A stretch of DNA of 35,662 nt, taken from Acidobacteriota bacterium (GTDB lineage Bacteria; Acidobacteriota; Terriglobia; Terriglobales; Acidobacteriaceae). This document shows, in pieces, positions 19,104 through 28,473 of the stretch. A program made the translations under genes and the position numbers. How positions within the stretch are numbered: position 1 is the first letter of the stretch; each line of letters starts with the position of its first letter. Below the pieces are notes generated by a model that was not told the DNA's origin, did no database searches, and was given only the letters and a program-made list of their open reading frames with translations. Location of the stretch: contig JAJZDM010000032.1 in the NCBI GenBank assembly GCA_021806005.1, forward strand, positions 1 through 35,662. Reading direction: 5' to 3'.

Positions 19104-20393
19104 ATGGACGATACTGGTAGGACGAGACTGAGACGTGCACCCATGGAAGTAATGCGAGACGGAAGAACAGACGACGAAACTGGCCAAGGAACCGGCAGCG
19201 AACCAACTCGCACTCTTGCACCTCCGGTCTTCGCCGGGCGGGCCTGGCAACAGGTGCTCCGCCGGGATGCCTCGGCCGACGGAGAGTTTGTCTACGCCGT
19301 GCGATCCACGGGCATCTACTGCCGACCCTCCTGCCCCAGTCGCCGCCCCCAGCGCCGGAACGTCCAGTTCTTCCCCACTCCGGCGATGGCGGAGGCAGCC
19401 GGCTTCCGTCCCTGCCTGCGCTGCGAACCGCTGCGGACCACGCCCAGACCCGACCCGCAGGCCGAGGCCATCGCCCGCGCCGCCGGCTTCCTGGCCGACC
19501 ATGCTGGCGAACGCACCACGCTGGAGGATATCTCCGCGGCTGCAGGCCTGGGCAAGTTCGCCCTGCAGCGCGGCTTCAAGCGAGTGCTGGGCGTAACCCC
19601 CGCCGAATTCGCCCGGCAGCAGCGCAAGGAGCGGTTTCGCAGCCGGGTGCGCAAGCCCTCCACTAGCGTGACTGAGGCGGTGTACGAGGCCGGTTTCGGC
19701 TCCTCCAGCCGTCTCTACGAAGGCGTCCATCAGACGCTGGGCATGTCCCCCACCGCGATGAAGTCCGGAGGCGCCGGCGAGACGATCCACTACACCACCA
19801 CGGAGAGCCCGCTGGGACGGCTGCTGATTGCGGCCACCGGGCGCGGGCTGTGTGCCGTACTGTTTGCAGGTGCTCCACTTGGCGGCGCGGCAAAGCCGCA
19901 CTCAGATACCGACGCTGACCTGGTCTTTGAACTGCGCCAGCGCTTTCCGCAGGCCATCCTGCGAGCTTCCCCCGCCAGGGCCGCTGCAACCACCGGAACC
20001 GCCGGGGCCCCTGACACACTGGCGTTGCTCGGCGAAGCCGAGCGGCTGGTGCTCTCCCACCTGACGGAGCACCCCTCCGCCAGCACGCTTCCCTTCCATA
20101 TTCGCGCCACCGCCTTCCAGCAACGCGTCTGGCAGGCTCTGCTGCGGATCCCGCGCGGAGAAACCCGGACCTACGCCGAGATCGCCCAGGCGATCGGTGC
20201 GCCGAAGTCCGTACGCGCGGTGGGCACTGCCTGCGGAGCCAACCCCCTCGCCGTGGTGATCCCCTGCCACAGGGTGGTGGGAGCCGACGGACGTCTCACC
20301 GGATATCGCTGGGGTGTGGAACGTAAGCAAAGGCTGCTGGAACTGGAGGCCGAAGACGGGATTGCTTCCGCTGTTCAGGCCGCTTCGTCCTGA
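19104..20393 (+). CDS. ada: bifunctional DNA alkylation repair protein/regulator Ada
   Basis: Removes methyl groups from DNA phosphotriesters and O6-methylguanine and activates the adaptive response. With ATG at 19104 (429 residues) the zinc and methyl-acceptor cysteines are C73, C77, C104 and C107, with the same spacing (4, 27, 3) as E. coli Ada C38, C42, C69 and C72. An AraC-type helix-turn-helix follows at about 118-205 (TTLEDISAAAGLGKFALQRGFKRVLGVTPAEF). The methyltransferase domain ends with IPCHRVVGADGRLTGYRWG, active cysteine C388. It is longer than E. coli Ada (354) because of an N-terminal extension and Ala/Thr-rich insertions near residues 250-310. GGAAAG lies 9 nt before this ATG; ATG at 19143 is the alternative. 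Confidence 0.93.
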   Translation: MDDTGRTRLRRAPMEVMRDGRTDDETGQGTGSEPTRTLAPPVFAGRAWQQVLRRDASADGEFVYAVRSTGIYCRPSCPSRRPQRRNVQFFPTPAMAEAAGFRPCLRCEPLRTTPRPDPQAEAIARAAGFLADHAGERTTLEDISAAAGLGKFALQRGFKRVLGVTPAEFARQQRKERFRSRVRKPSTSVTEAVYEAGFGSSSRLYEGVHQTLGMSPTAMKSGGAGETIHYTTTESPLGRLLIAATGRGLCAVLFAGAPLGGAAKPHSDTDADLVFELRQRFPQAILRASPARAAATTGTAGAPDTLALLGEAERLVLSHLTEHPSASTLPFHIRATAFQQRVWQALLRIPRGETRTYAEIAQAIGAPKSVRAVGTACGANPLAVVIPCHRVVGADGRLTGYRWGVERKQRLLELEAEDGIASAVQAASS

Positions 20394-20408
20394 ATCGCGA
20401 TCTTCGGA

Positions 20409-21479
20409 TCAGGCTCGAGAACGCTTCAGTGCCGGCCCGGTCGATTCACGGATCACCAGGGTCGGCTGCACCACCAGTTCCCCGCGAGGTGGCGTTGTGT
20501 CGTTGATCTTGTTCAACAGCGCCTGCGTTGCGATCCTGCCCATCTCCGCCAGGGGCTGCCTGATGGTGGTCAGGCGCGGTGAGCTGTAAGACGATGCATT
20601 CACGTCGTCGAAGCCGATGACCGAAACATCCTTCGGTACGCTCAGGTTCAGATCCTGAAACGCGCGTATCGATCCGAAAGCAGCAATATCGTTGAAGGCC
20701 ACCAGCGCCGAAAACGGACGCTTTGCGGCCATAAGCTGCTGCACAACCGGATAGCCCAGCTCAGGGGAAGACATGTCCCTGTCCAGCGTTACCACAAGCT
20801 CCGGCCTGATCTTCAGACCGAGCTTGCCGGCATATCGCTCCAGTTCCTTCCAGCGCACGTCGGAGTCAGAGCTGAACGGCTGCCCGCGCATGAAGGCGAT
20901 CTCCCGGTGCCCCAGTCCATACAGATGATCCAGCGTCAGCGCCGCCGCATGCGCATGGTCCAGCACAACATTCGTAATCCCTTCAAGCCGCCGATGGCCA
21001 GCCACCGTCACCGTTGGAATGGGCAACGGATGCTCGAGCAGCGTGTCGACGGCAATCAACCCCTGCGCTCCCCGGCCAACCAGCATTCGAATGTACTCTT
21101 CAATCATGTTCGGTTGATGGCGATGGTGCGCGGTCAGATAAAAATACCCGGCTCCAATCAACTGATCGCCGATTCCAGCCATGATCTGCGTGTGATAGCC
21201 CTCGCCAAGCTCCGGCACCAGGATGCCGACCGTGAGCGTGCGCTGGCTGCGCAGCGAGCGCGCCAGCAGATTTGGCTGGTAGTTCATCTCCCTCGCCGCG
21301 GCCTTGATCCGGTCGCGTGTGGCGGCCGAGATCGACCGGCCCGGCGCATTATTGAGCACGACCGAGACCGTGGACGGATCCAGATCCAGATGCGCAGCCA
21401 GTTGCTTCAGGCTGATCGGCTTGAAGCTCTTCATCTTTGAGCTCGACTTGCTTGCCTTGCTGTCCGGGCCGTCCATCAT
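20409..21479 (-). CDS. LacI-family transcriptional regulator of the glycan locus
   Basis: A repressor-type sugar-responsive regulator of about 356 residues. The DNA-binding part reads ISLKQLAAHLDLDPSTVSVVLNN...RSISAATRDRIKAAAREMNYQPNLLARSLRSQ, including the hinge helix whose leucine wedges into a central CG. The rest (from about residue 80) is a periplasmic-binding-protein fold with VGILVPELGEGYH, FSALVAFNDIAAFGSIRAFQ and VSVIGFDDVNASSYSSPRLTTIRQP. ATG at 21479 is chosen; ATG at 21434 would give a more usual LacI start. It is the only LacI gene here and sits at the edge of the receptor/GH30 cluster, whose promoters carry LacI-like CG-centred dyads. The ligand is unknown. It converges with ada with a 15-bp gap. 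Confidence 0.9.
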   Translation of the reverse strand: MMDGPDSKASKSSSKMKSFKPISLKQLAAHLDLDPSTVSVVLNNAPGRSISAATRDRIKAAAREMNYQPNLLARSLRSQRTLTVGILVPELGEGYHTQIMAGIGDQLIGAGYFYLTAHHRHQPNMIEEYIRMLVGRGAQGLIAVDTLLEHPLPIPTVTVAGHRRLEGITNVVLDHAHAAALTLDHLYGLGHREIAFMRGQPFSSDSDVRWKELERYAGKLGLKIRPELVVTLDRDMSSPELGYPVVQQLMAAKRPFSALVAFNDIAAFGSIRAFQDLNLSVPKDVSVIGFDDVNASSYSSPRLTTIRQPLAEMGRIATQALLNKINDTTPPRGELVVQPTLVIRESTGPALKRSRA

Positions 21480-21801
21480 CTCCGTATCCACCCTTGTGTG
21501 CCGTTGCACGATAGAGCACGTTGCCTGCAGCAGTAACGCGGGCCCTCAAGAGCTATGCGCGTTCTCCCCGCTGCCCGGACCCCCACGACGGTCCTGCCTG
21601 GCGCGGGGAGAAGACGACACCACCGCACTCCCCTCCTTGGCGCCCTGCAAACGGAAGCATGCTCCTGGCGAGATGCGATCGGTCTCTGTTGCGCCACCCC
21701 CCTCATGGCCGGCAACAGATGCAAAGCAACCCGCAGGATCTCAGATTTCATCTTCAGCATAACTCCGTGAAAGCCATGGATCCGCGGCCTGGGAGGCGGC
21801 A

Positions 21802-23016
21802 TCATTTACCTTTCTCCGGTTCATCATCACTGCGAATCTCCTGCGGCTTCACCAGCAGGTTCTGGAACACCACCCGGAGCTTGTCCTTCATCTCCTTGTA
21901 GTGCTTGAAGAGTTCCACCTGCTGCTTTGCCTGATCTTCATGGCCATTCCTGCGGTACAACATCGCCAGGCGGTAGTGCACTGTCGGGTTGGTCGGCTCC
22001 AGTTGCGCCGCCTCTTCCAGTAGCGGCAGAGCCTTTGCCTGCTCGCCTCGCTGGATCAGCACATTCGCCATCCCCAGACTGGCGTCCGGATCAGAAGGCT
22101 CCGCGGCCCTTGCCGCCCTGTAGTCGTCGAAGGCCTGCTGCAGATCACCCTTGCGCACGGCGACCTGCGCCAGACCACACAATGCCTTCGCGTCCTGAGG
22201 ATTGTCCGCCAGCGCCAGCTTGTACTCAGCGACCGATTCGGCCTTCATGGCCGGGTCAGCAGATGTCGCGAGCAGCTCAGCCAACTCCACATGAACGCTG
22301 GGCAGGTGGGGATCCAACGCAATGGCCTTCCGGTACTCCGCGATGGCGGCATTGGTATTGCCTTCCTTCAGTTCCTCATGCGCCAGCATCTGGTGTGTCT
22401 GCGCGGAGTTTGGCGCGGCCAGAGCCAGCGTCAGGCGCGCCTCTCCTGCGAGATCGGTGTACGTCTGGTAGGCCGCGTAAAGAACATGAGGATCTGCCGG
22501 CGCAATCTGCTTCAGCTTTGCGAGCACCGCAGCGGCGCGGTCCAGATCTCCGGTTGCCGTGTAGGAACTCACCATCTCCAGGCCTACCTGCACCTGGAAC
22601 TTCCGATCGTCCAGCACAGAGAACACCGTCTCCAGATCGGACCGTCCGTCGCTGATATCCCCGGTACGCAACTCTGCGATACCCAGAATGCCGCGTATCT
22701 TCGCCAGCGAAGGCTGCGCCTCCAGCGCGGTCCGCAAATGCGGAATGGCCTCTGCCGCCTTGCCTTGAAAAAAGAGCAGAACCCCCAGGTTGGCCTGCGT
22801 CTGGACATCTCCCGGCCGCAGCGCGGCGGCTGCTTCCAACTCCGGGATGGCCAGGTCTGGACGGCGCTCGTGAAGATACTCCTGCGCCAGGGCAACATGT
22901 GCGGCGTAGGTCGTCTGTTTGCCCCCAGCAACCTGGGCAAAACTTCGCGCCCACGGTGCAGGGGATAGCAGAAGAACGAGAACAGTCAGCCCGGCAAAGA
23001 CACGTCTGGACACCAT
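21802..23016 (-). CDS. secreted tetratricopeptide repeat protein
   Basis: A 404-residue protein with a signal peptide (MVSRRVFAGLTVLVLLLSPAPWARSFA) and then TPR units through most of its length. Clear repeats begin at about residues 40 (AQEYLHERRPDLAIPELEAAAALRPGD), 74, 215 (NTNAAIAEYRKAIALDPHLP), 255, 290 (GDLQQAFDDYRAARAAEPSDP), 322 and 356. The protein is likely periplasmic. It follows the TonB-dependent receptor gene on the same strand, separated by a terminator, so it may have its own promoter or receive read-through. Oar-like receptors of Acidobacteria are often near such TPR proteins; a role in handling or binding the imported glycan is inference. The ribosome binding site at ATG 23016 is weak. 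Confidence 0.85.
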   Translation of the reverse strand: MVSRRVFAGLTVLVLLLSPAPWARSFAQVAGGKQTTYAAHVALAQEYLHERRPDLAIPELEAAAALRPGDVQTQANLGVLLFFQGKAAEAIPHLRTALEAQPSLAKIRGILGIAELRTGDISDGRSDLETVFSVLDDRKFQVQVGLEMVSSYTATGDLDRAAAVLAKLKQIAPADPHVLYAAYQTYTDLAGEARLTLALAAPNSAQTHQMLAHEELKEGNTNAAIAEYRKAIALDPHLPSVHVELAELLATSADPAMKAESVAEYKLALADNPQDAKALCGLAQVAVRKGDLQQAFDDYRAARAAEPSDPDASLGMANVLIQRGEQAKALPLLEEAAQLEPTNPTVHYRLAMLYRRNGHEDQAKQQVELFKHYKEMKDKLRVVFQNLLVKPQEIRSDDEPEKGK

Positions 23017-23071
23017 ACGTCTTGAATCTACCGGAACCAGAGAGGAACCGTTGCTGGCATCTTGAAAAAAG

Positions 23072-23101
23072 GAGGAGACGGCGACGAATCGCCGTCTCCT
23101 C
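23072..23101 (-). terminator. rho-independent terminator of the TonB-dependent receptor gene
   Basis: Arms of 13 bp at 23072-23084 and 23089-23101 are perfect complements around a 4-nt loop. On the minus strand the stem is followed by CTTTTTTC. It lies 29 nt after the receptor stop and before the TPR gene. Confidence 0.88.
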
Positions 23102-23129
23102 GAAAGGCCATCGTGATTGCTGGCACCGC

Positions 23130-26100
23130 TCAGAAGGTGACCTTCGCTCCGAGTTGCACGGTGCGCCCTCCCACAGTAGTTCCTGTGATCTGTTGTGGCG
23201 TGGCCGCATAGGAGTAGGGCTGGCCCGGTCCGGAGGCGCCGGCCAGCGTACCCGTCGGTTGACCAAAGCTCGGGTGGTTGAACGCGTTGGTGGCATCGAT
23301 ACGAAGCTGTACGGTCACTGGATCTCCCGCAACCGACATGGCGAACGATTTCGCTCCGGACATATTCACCTCGTTGATGCCGGGACCGTAGAGTGAGTTC
23401 CTCCGCACATTGCCGAAGGTGCCGTTCTCCGGCATGGTGAAAGCTGCCGGGTTATACCACTCGTTGGCGCAAGGCGCATTGACATAGGTACAGGTCGCAT
23501 GACGGCTTGTCGGCTTGGTACTGACGCCGGGGTTTCGGTTGGGGAACGGTGATCCAGCCTGCTGGTAGGTATTCTGGGTGCCGAAGACCGTAAACGGCTG
23601 GCCGCTCATCTCCACCACCGTGGTGGAGATCTGCCATCCGCCCACGATCTCATTGAGCAGAGCGCCCTTGTTCAGGAACTCCTGTCCATGCCCGAACGGA
23701 AGCTGGTAGACCACGTATGCCTTGAAAGCGTTGCGGACATCAAAGTTCGAATTGCTGTAGTTGGCCTGCAGATTATTCGCAATCTGATAGTTTTGCGGGC
23801 CCTCACGGCTGCCCCATCCCGAGGAGTCCTGATTGTCCAGCATGTGTGAAAGCACATAGTTGGCCGAGAAGCTGACGCCGTGCGTCATACGCTTGGTGAT
23901 GGAAAGCTGCACTGAGTTGTAGTTGCTGATGCCGTTGTTGGTACTTCCCGGAAGTCCCTGGAAGAGCGGATACGGTCGATCGCCGGCGGCGACATCATTG
24001 GATCCCAGTTCATTCGCTGGAATCGCATTGAGGTCCGTGGTGAAGATCAGGTTTGAGCCGTGACTGGCCACATAGGCCACCTGCGCCACAAAGTTTGTCA
24101 GAAACGCGCGCTGCACCGAGAGGTTCCATTCCATCATCCTCGGAACCGGCGTGTGGTACAGGATGAATCCACCGCTCTGTCCGTTGTAAGCCGTCGGACT
24201 GTTCGAAGCCTTGGTGTATGGCAAGGGCGTGGATGTTCCGAAGATGGTTCCGGGGCCATCCAGCTTGGTAATTGGCGTAATACCGTTGGTCTGGTCGGAG
24301 TCACTTCCTGCAGAACTGATGGCGGCTCCCATACCGTACGAACTGTTATTGCCCCCGTAGTTATCCAGGCTCCAGTTGTACGCATAGATACCGAACCCGC
24401 CCCGGACCGTGGTATTCCTCATCGGCGACCAGGAGGCACCCACGCGCGGCAGCCAGATGTTATACACCGGCGCAATCAGCGCGGTGCGGCCATTGGTGTG
24501 CGTGGTTCCGAACCACCAGGCTCCAGGCGTATTCAGCGCGCCGGTGTAGGGATTGGCGGCCGGATTGGGCACCGTGGCGTCGAAGCTCGCCTCGTTGCCG
24601 TGGATCTCCTTCCATCCCAGGTTGAACTGATAGCGCAGACCAAAGTCGAGCGTCAGGTTCGGGCGTATCTTGTAGTTGTCCTGCGCGAAAAACTGCGGGC
24701 TCTTGAAGCGCGCACCATACTCTGGAGAGAGATTGGCGTTCCAGTTCGACGAGTATCCCAACAGAAAGTCCGCATATTCCAGACCTGTGGTCGCGTCCGG
24801 ACACATCTGTCCCGCATAGGCATTCGGTCCGCAGGCCGCGTGATCCCACTCCTCCGTATACGCTCCGTCGAACCCCAGCGTCCCGGCGTCTTCGTTGCCC
24901 CAGGCGGTGGAGTCGTCCCGGTAGATAAGCATCTCGCCGCCGAACTTCAGAATGTGTTTGCCGTGGATCAGCGTGAGCACTTCTGAAGGATCGAAGACGT
25001 CTTCCTTATAGACCGCATTGGTGCTCGGCTGGATCCATGCATACGGGTAGTTGCGATAGAACTGGATCGCAGGAAAATCGTTCACCTTGGCAAACTGCCA
25101 TCCCAGTGTCGATGGATAGCCGTGGTTCAGCGACAGATCGGCAAAGAAGTTCAACTGATCCGTGAAACCCAAGACAAACTGGTTGGTCACATTCGGGCTT
25201 ATGGTCCAGAAGTCCTGCACGGCCGCGTTGTTATTGTCCACGTCGCCGGACTGCCACCCGATGGGGTACGCCGTGACAGAGTTCGGATACACCACCGGAG
25301 TATCGCTCTGGGTGTCTGACAGCGTCAGACGATTGCTCGGCGTGATGTCAAAGTCCAGGCGCCCGAAGTACTTGCGGTACGGTGTGGACTGCGGCACCGT
25401 GGAATAGAAGTTGTTCTGGATCTCCCCGTCCGCGCCTACCGAGCCGGGAACAAACTTGCCGCCTGCAATGTGGCTGCTGGGCGTAGGGTAGAACTGCTGG
25501 AAGTTCGACGCCACCTTATCAAACATGCTGGATGGGATGGCGTTCGACCCATACTCGCTCTGGAAGGACTGCCGGACGGGATACGGATTGCCCTTGGGAT
25601 CCAGAGCAATCGTCTGTGTGGTCGGATCGTAGATGGGGAGCTCGCCAGAGAAGTCTCCGCTCATCACCGCGGCGGTTGGGATCGAGTTCGTGGAGTTGCT
25701 CGCCGATCCATGGTCGACGATCTGATCGTAGCCGAAGAAGAAAAACATCTTGTGCTTCAGGTTCCAGATGGGAAGATCCACAGGCCCCCCGATGTTGCCG
25801 CCGGGGTTGTTATAGCGGATATACGGCACCGTTGGCTGACTGGCAAAGCCGTACTGCGCCGCATTGAAGCTGTTGTCCTGGTAAAACTCATACCCTTCGC
25901 CGTGGAAGTGGTTGGTTCCACCCTTGGAAATCTGGTTGATGATGGCTCCGCCGACGCTGTACTGCGCGTCGAAGGTCGACGCCTGCACGTCCACCTCGGC
26001 AACATCCTCAAAGATCGCCGGGTTGGCGTTCTGGCTGTGCGAAAGCGTCGTCGATGCGCCGTCCGCGGTGATGTTGTTATACGGAAGACTGCCGTTGAAC

Positions 26101-26642
26101 GAGACAGCCTGCCCAGGGTTTGAGGCTCCCTGACTTCCCCCCGGAACGCCCGTCGCGCCCGGCAGCAGGATCATGAAGTTCTCCCAGTCCTCGCCCACCT
26201 GCGGTAGCTGCTCCATCGACTTTGAACCCAGGATCGTCTTCTCTTCGCCCGACTCCGTGTCCAGCAGCGGCACGTTATCGGTCACCACCACCGTCTGCGT
26301 GACCTTGCCCAGCGCCAACTGCGCATTGATGGTCGTATAGCCCACTTCGATGGTCACCGGCCCGCGAACGTATTGGCTGAAACCTTGCTTCGTGAAGGTC
26401 AGCCGGTAATCTCCAATGACAATTCCATTGGTGTCGTACAGCCCTGCGGAGTTCGTCGTCAGCGTCTTGATAACGCCCGTATCGACATCCTGCACCTCGA
26501 CGGTGACGCCCGGCACCAGGGCGCCGGTGGAATCCGTCACGCTGCCGCGGATATCTCCGGAGTTGACAACCTGCGCCGCTCCTGCGGCCGCCGCTGTTGT
26601 CAGCAAAACAAGCGAAAAAAATCGCCACATCATTGATCTCAT
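23130..26642 (-). CDS. Oar-like TonB-dependent receptor with carboxypeptidase-regulatory-like domain
   Basis: Outer-membrane receptor and transporter of 1170 residues. Residues 1-23 form a signal peptide. Residues about 28-110 are a carboxypeptidase-regulatory-like domain (GDIRGSVTDSTGALVPGVTVEVQD...SAGLYDTNGIVIGDYRLTFTKQGF). A plug domain follows (about 115-250; KSMEQLPQVGEDWENFMILLPG), then a beta barrel rich in Asn, Tyr and Gly that ends VQLGAKVTF with the terminal Phe needed for outer-membrane assembly. This architecture is the acidobacterial Oar type. No SusD gene is near. Start ATG at 26642 has GAGGAGG 8 nt upstream. A LacI-like dyad (26763-26778) overlaps a TATAAG box upstream. The divergent GH30 gene suggests import of GH30 products. 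Confidence 0.93.
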   Translation of the reverse strand: MRSMMWRFFSLVLLTTAAAAGAAQVVNSGDIRGSVTDSTGALVPGVTVEVQDVDTGVIKTLTTNSAGLYDTNGIVIGDYRLTFTKQGFSQYVRGPVTIEVGYTTINAQLALGKVTQTVVVTDNVPLLDTESGEEKTILGSKSMEQLPQVGEDWENFMILLPGATGVPGGSQGASNPGQAVSFNGSLPYNNITADGASTTLSHSQNANPAIFEDVAEVDVQASTFDAQYSVGGAIINQISKGGTNHFHGEGYEFYQDNSFNAAQYGFASQPTVPYIRYNNPGGNIGGPVDLPIWNLKHKMFFFFGYDQIVDHGSASNSTNSIPTAAVMSGDFSGELPIYDPTTQTIALDPKGNPYPVRQSFQSEYGSNAIPSSMFDKVASNFQQFYPTPSSHIAGGKFVPGSVGADGEIQNNFYSTVPQSTPYRKYFGRLDFDITPSNRLTLSDTQSDTPVVYPNSVTAYPIGWQSGDVDNNNAAVQDFWTISPNVTNQFVLGFTDQLNFFADLSLNHGYPSTLGWQFAKVNDFPAIQFYRNYPYAWIQPSTNAVYKEDVFDPSEVLTLIHGKHILKFGGEMLIYRDDSTAWGNEDAGTLGFDGAYTEEWDHAACGPNAYAGQMCPDATTGLEYADFLLGYSSNWNANLSPEYGARFKSPQFFAQDNYKIRPNLTLDFGLRYQFNLGWKEIHGNEASFDATVPNPAANPYTGALNTPGAWWFGTTHTNGRTALIAPVYNIWLPRVGASWSPMRNTTVRGGFGIYAYNWSLDNYGGNNSSYGMGAAISSAGSDSDQTNGITPITKLDGPGTIFGTSTPLPYTKASNSPTAYNGQSGGFILYHTPVPRMMEWNLSVQRAFLTNFVAQVAYVASHGSNLIFTTDLNAIPANELGSNDVAAGDRPYPLFQGLPGSTNNGISNYNSVQLSITKRMTHGVSFSANYVLSHMLDNQDSSGWGSREGPQNYQIANNLQANYSNSNFDVRNAFKAYVVYQLPFGHGQEFLNKGALLNEIVGGWQISTTVVEMSGQPFTVFGTQNTYQQAGSPFPNRNPGVSTKPTSRHATCTYVNAPCANEWYNPAAFTMPENGTFGNVRRNSLYGPGINEVNMSGAKSFAMSVAGDPVTVQLRIDATNAFNHPSFGQPTGTLAGASGPGQPYSYAATPQQITGTTVGGRTVQLGAKVTF

Positions 26643-26762
26643 CTGCTCAACCTCCTCAAAACTTCACATTTGCGGGCAAGTCGGCCTGCGTTCGCAGGTC
26701 AGGTAAACGCCTCCAAGGCATGGTCCCCTGAGTCCGCAGGATGCTGCACCCATCGCATTCTT

Positions 26763-26778
26763 AGACAACCGTTTGTCT
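26763..26778. promoter_or_regulatory. LacI-like operator O1 (receptor promoter)
   Basis: AGACAACCGTTTGTCT: 6-bp arms AGACAA/TTGTCT around a CG-containing centre. It overlaps by 2 nt a TATAAG -10-like box on the minus strand (plus 26777-26782), the usual place for a repressor site. Confidence 0.75.
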
Positions 26779-26873
26779 TATAGACTTTTTCGATGCGGAA
26801 GCGATTAGAGCATACCGCGAAAGCAACTGTCAAGGATTGTTTCTTCCTGCTTCCTGTTAGGACCAGAGCCTCT

Positions 26874-26890
26874 AGACAATCGTATTGTCT
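26874..26890. promoter_or_regulatory. LacI-like operator O2 (middle of the divergent region)
   Basis: AGACAATCGTATTGTCT: 7-bp perfect arms AGACAAT/ATTGTCT around CGT. Its core is repeated over 13 nt in the promoter at 12786-12798. It does not overlap an obvious -10 box, so it may be an auxiliary site. Confidence 0.75.
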
Positions 26891-26974
26891 TGGCGTAGGC
26901 TGGCATCCATTCGCTGTTCCAGCGAGAGCTGCGCCGGGCCGTCTCACATCTCTGCGGCGCTTTGGGAATTCTAT

Positions 26975-26990
26975 ATGCAACCGTTTGTTC
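26975..26990. promoter_or_regulatory. LacI-like operator O3 (GH30 promoter)
   Basis: ATGCAACCGTTTGTTC shares 11 consecutive nt (CAACCGTTTGT) with O1. It overlaps a TATATG -10-like box (26972-26977) and ends 20 nt before the GTG of the GH30 gene. Confidence 0.65.
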
Positions 26991-27009
26991 TGAACCGAAA
27001 GGGATCAAA

Positions 27010-28437
27010 GTGAAAGGGAGCAACCCCACCCGCCGCTCTTTTTTGCAGAAGGCGGCCGGAGCCTCCGCCTGGTGCATGGGCCTGAACCGCACGGTCGCCT
27101 GGGCTGCGCCGGAACCAGAAGCCTCCGTGCGCGCCTGGGCCACCAGCGATACCCAGAAGCTTGCGGAGTTCCCAGTGGGTCCGTGGCGCGAGGGCCCCGG
27201 GCAATCCGGCGCTGCGATCCACCTAGACAGGACGACGTCCTACCAGAGTGTCCTCGGCTTCGGTGGCGCATTCACCGATGCATCCTGCTGGCTGTTCAGC
27301 CGTATGCCTGCCCCGCAACGCCAGGAGTTGCTGGAGGATCTCTTCGGTCCGAACGGTCTTCGTCTTTCCATGGGGCGAATCCCCATGGGCGCCAGCGACT
27401 ACTCTCGCTCGATCTACAGCTATGATGACTCCACCAGTCCAGATCCGGAACTCAAGCACTTCAGCATCGACCATGACCGCGAGTACATCCTGCCCACCTT
27501 GCAAGCGGCTGCGTCCATCAACCCCGAGATGTTTTACTTCTCCACACCCTGGAGCCCGCCAGGATGGATGAAGACCGGACGCTCGATGCTCGGCGGCTGT
27601 ATCCACAAAGACCACTTCCCCGCTTACGCACAGTACTTCGTGAAGTTCATCCAGGCCTACGGAGCCGCGGGCGTCCACGTCCGCGCCGTGACCAGCCAGA
27701 ACGAGGTTGATACCGATCAGGACGGACGAATGCCTGCCGCCGTCTGGGGCCAGGAGTACGAGACCGGCTTCGTGAGCCAGTTCCTCGGCCCTGCGTTTGA
27801 AGCAGCCGGCATCGACACCAGAATATGGATCCTTGACCATAACTACGACCTTTGGGGCCGCGTACTGGACGAACTCAGCGATCCGGCCGTCTCCCGTTAT
27901 GTCGAAGGCGTTGCATGGCACGGGTATCTCGGCAAACCCGACGCCATGACCCGCGTGCACGATGCTTTCCCTTCCAAGAGCGCTTACTGGACTGAGGGAG
28001 GTCCGGATATCACCGCGCCGGATTACGCCACGGACTGGGCAAGATGGGGCGGCACCTTTTGCGGCGTCTTCCGCAACTGGGCGCGCTGCGCTGTATCCTG
28101 GAATTTTTTGCTGGACCAGAACGGAGAACCCAACACCGGCCCCTTTCACTGCGGTGGCATGGTCACGCTGGATGCTCGCAGCCAGGAGATCCGCCGCAGC
28201 GGACAGTACTGGGCGCTTGGCCATTTCTCCCGGTACGTGCGGCGTGGGGCCAAGGTCATTGCCTCCACCGGGTCTCTGCCCGGTCTTGACCATGTCGCTT
28301 TTCTGAACCCGGACGGCAGTCGCGTCCTGGTGATCGCCAACTCCGGCGCTGCCAGCGAAGCCACCTGCGTAGCGGACAATCGCCATCTGAGCCTGTCGCT
28401 TCCAGCAAACTCCGTAGTGACGCTCCAGTGGGACTGA
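27010..28437 (+). CDS. GH30-family glycoside hydrolase, Tat-exported
   Basis: A retaining glycosidase of 475 residues. GH30 landmarks are GFGGAFTDASCWLF, GIPMGASDYSRSIYSYDD (written RIPMGAS in this protein), STPWSPPGWMKTGRSMLGG, the acid/base in TSQNEVD (E232), GVAWHGY and the nucleophile in WTEGGPD (E329). The domain ends with the usual small beta sandwich. GH30 members include glucosylceramidase, beta-1,6-glucanase and xylanase; I cannot fix the subfamily. The acid/base motif has Val where most GH30 have Pro (QNEP). The N-terminus NPTRRSFLQKAAGASAW is a Tat signal. Start GTG at 27010 has a GGGA ribosome binding site about 6 nt upstream. It is divergent from the receptor and convergent with the second GH30. 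Confidence 0.9.
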   Translation: MKGSNPTRRSFLQKAAGASAWCMGLNRTVAWAAPEPEASVRAWATSDTQKLAEFPVGPWREGPGQSGAAIHLDRTTSYQSVLGFGGAFTDASCWLFSRMPAPQRQELLEDLFGPNGLRLSMGRIPMGASDYSRSIYSYDDSTSPDPELKHFSIDHDREYILPTLQAAASINPEMFYFSTPWSPPGWMKTGRSMLGGCIHKDHFPAYAQYFVKFIQAYGAAGVHVRAVTSQNEVDTDQDGRMPAAVWGQEYETGFVSQFLGPAFEAAGIDTRIWILDHNYDLWGRVLDELSDPAVSRYVEGVAWHGYLGKPDAMTRVHDAFPSKSAYWTEGGPDITAPDYATDWARWGGTFCGVFRNWARCAVSWNFLLDQNGEPNTGPFHCGGMVTLDARSQEIRRSGQYWALGHFSRYVRRGAKVIASTGSLPGLDHVAFLNPDGSRVLVIANSGAASEATCVADNRHLSLSLPANSVVTLQWD

Positions 28438-28473
28438 TCGCCAACTGCCGATGACCACCTGCCGGCCGCACCG

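Larger units (their letters stand above)
26643..27009. promoter_or_regulatory. 367-bp divergent control region, receptor and GH30
   Basis: Three operator-like dyads lie here: 26763-26778, 26874-26890 and 26975-26990, roughly 112 and 100 bp apart centre to centre. The outer two each abut a TATA-like box (CTTATA on plus for the receptor promoter; TATATG for the GH30 promoter). This layout would allow repression at both promoters and possibly DNA looping. No open frame of interest was seen. Confidence 0.65.

Noticed and set aside
21480-21560. an autoregulatory operator upstream of the LacI gene
   Set aside because: A short GTGC-AACG-GCAC dyad is present near 21501-21512, but it does not match the AGACAA pattern.
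27223-28458. 411-codon minus-strand open frame
   Set aside because: It is antisense to a GH30 gene with both catalytic glutamates.
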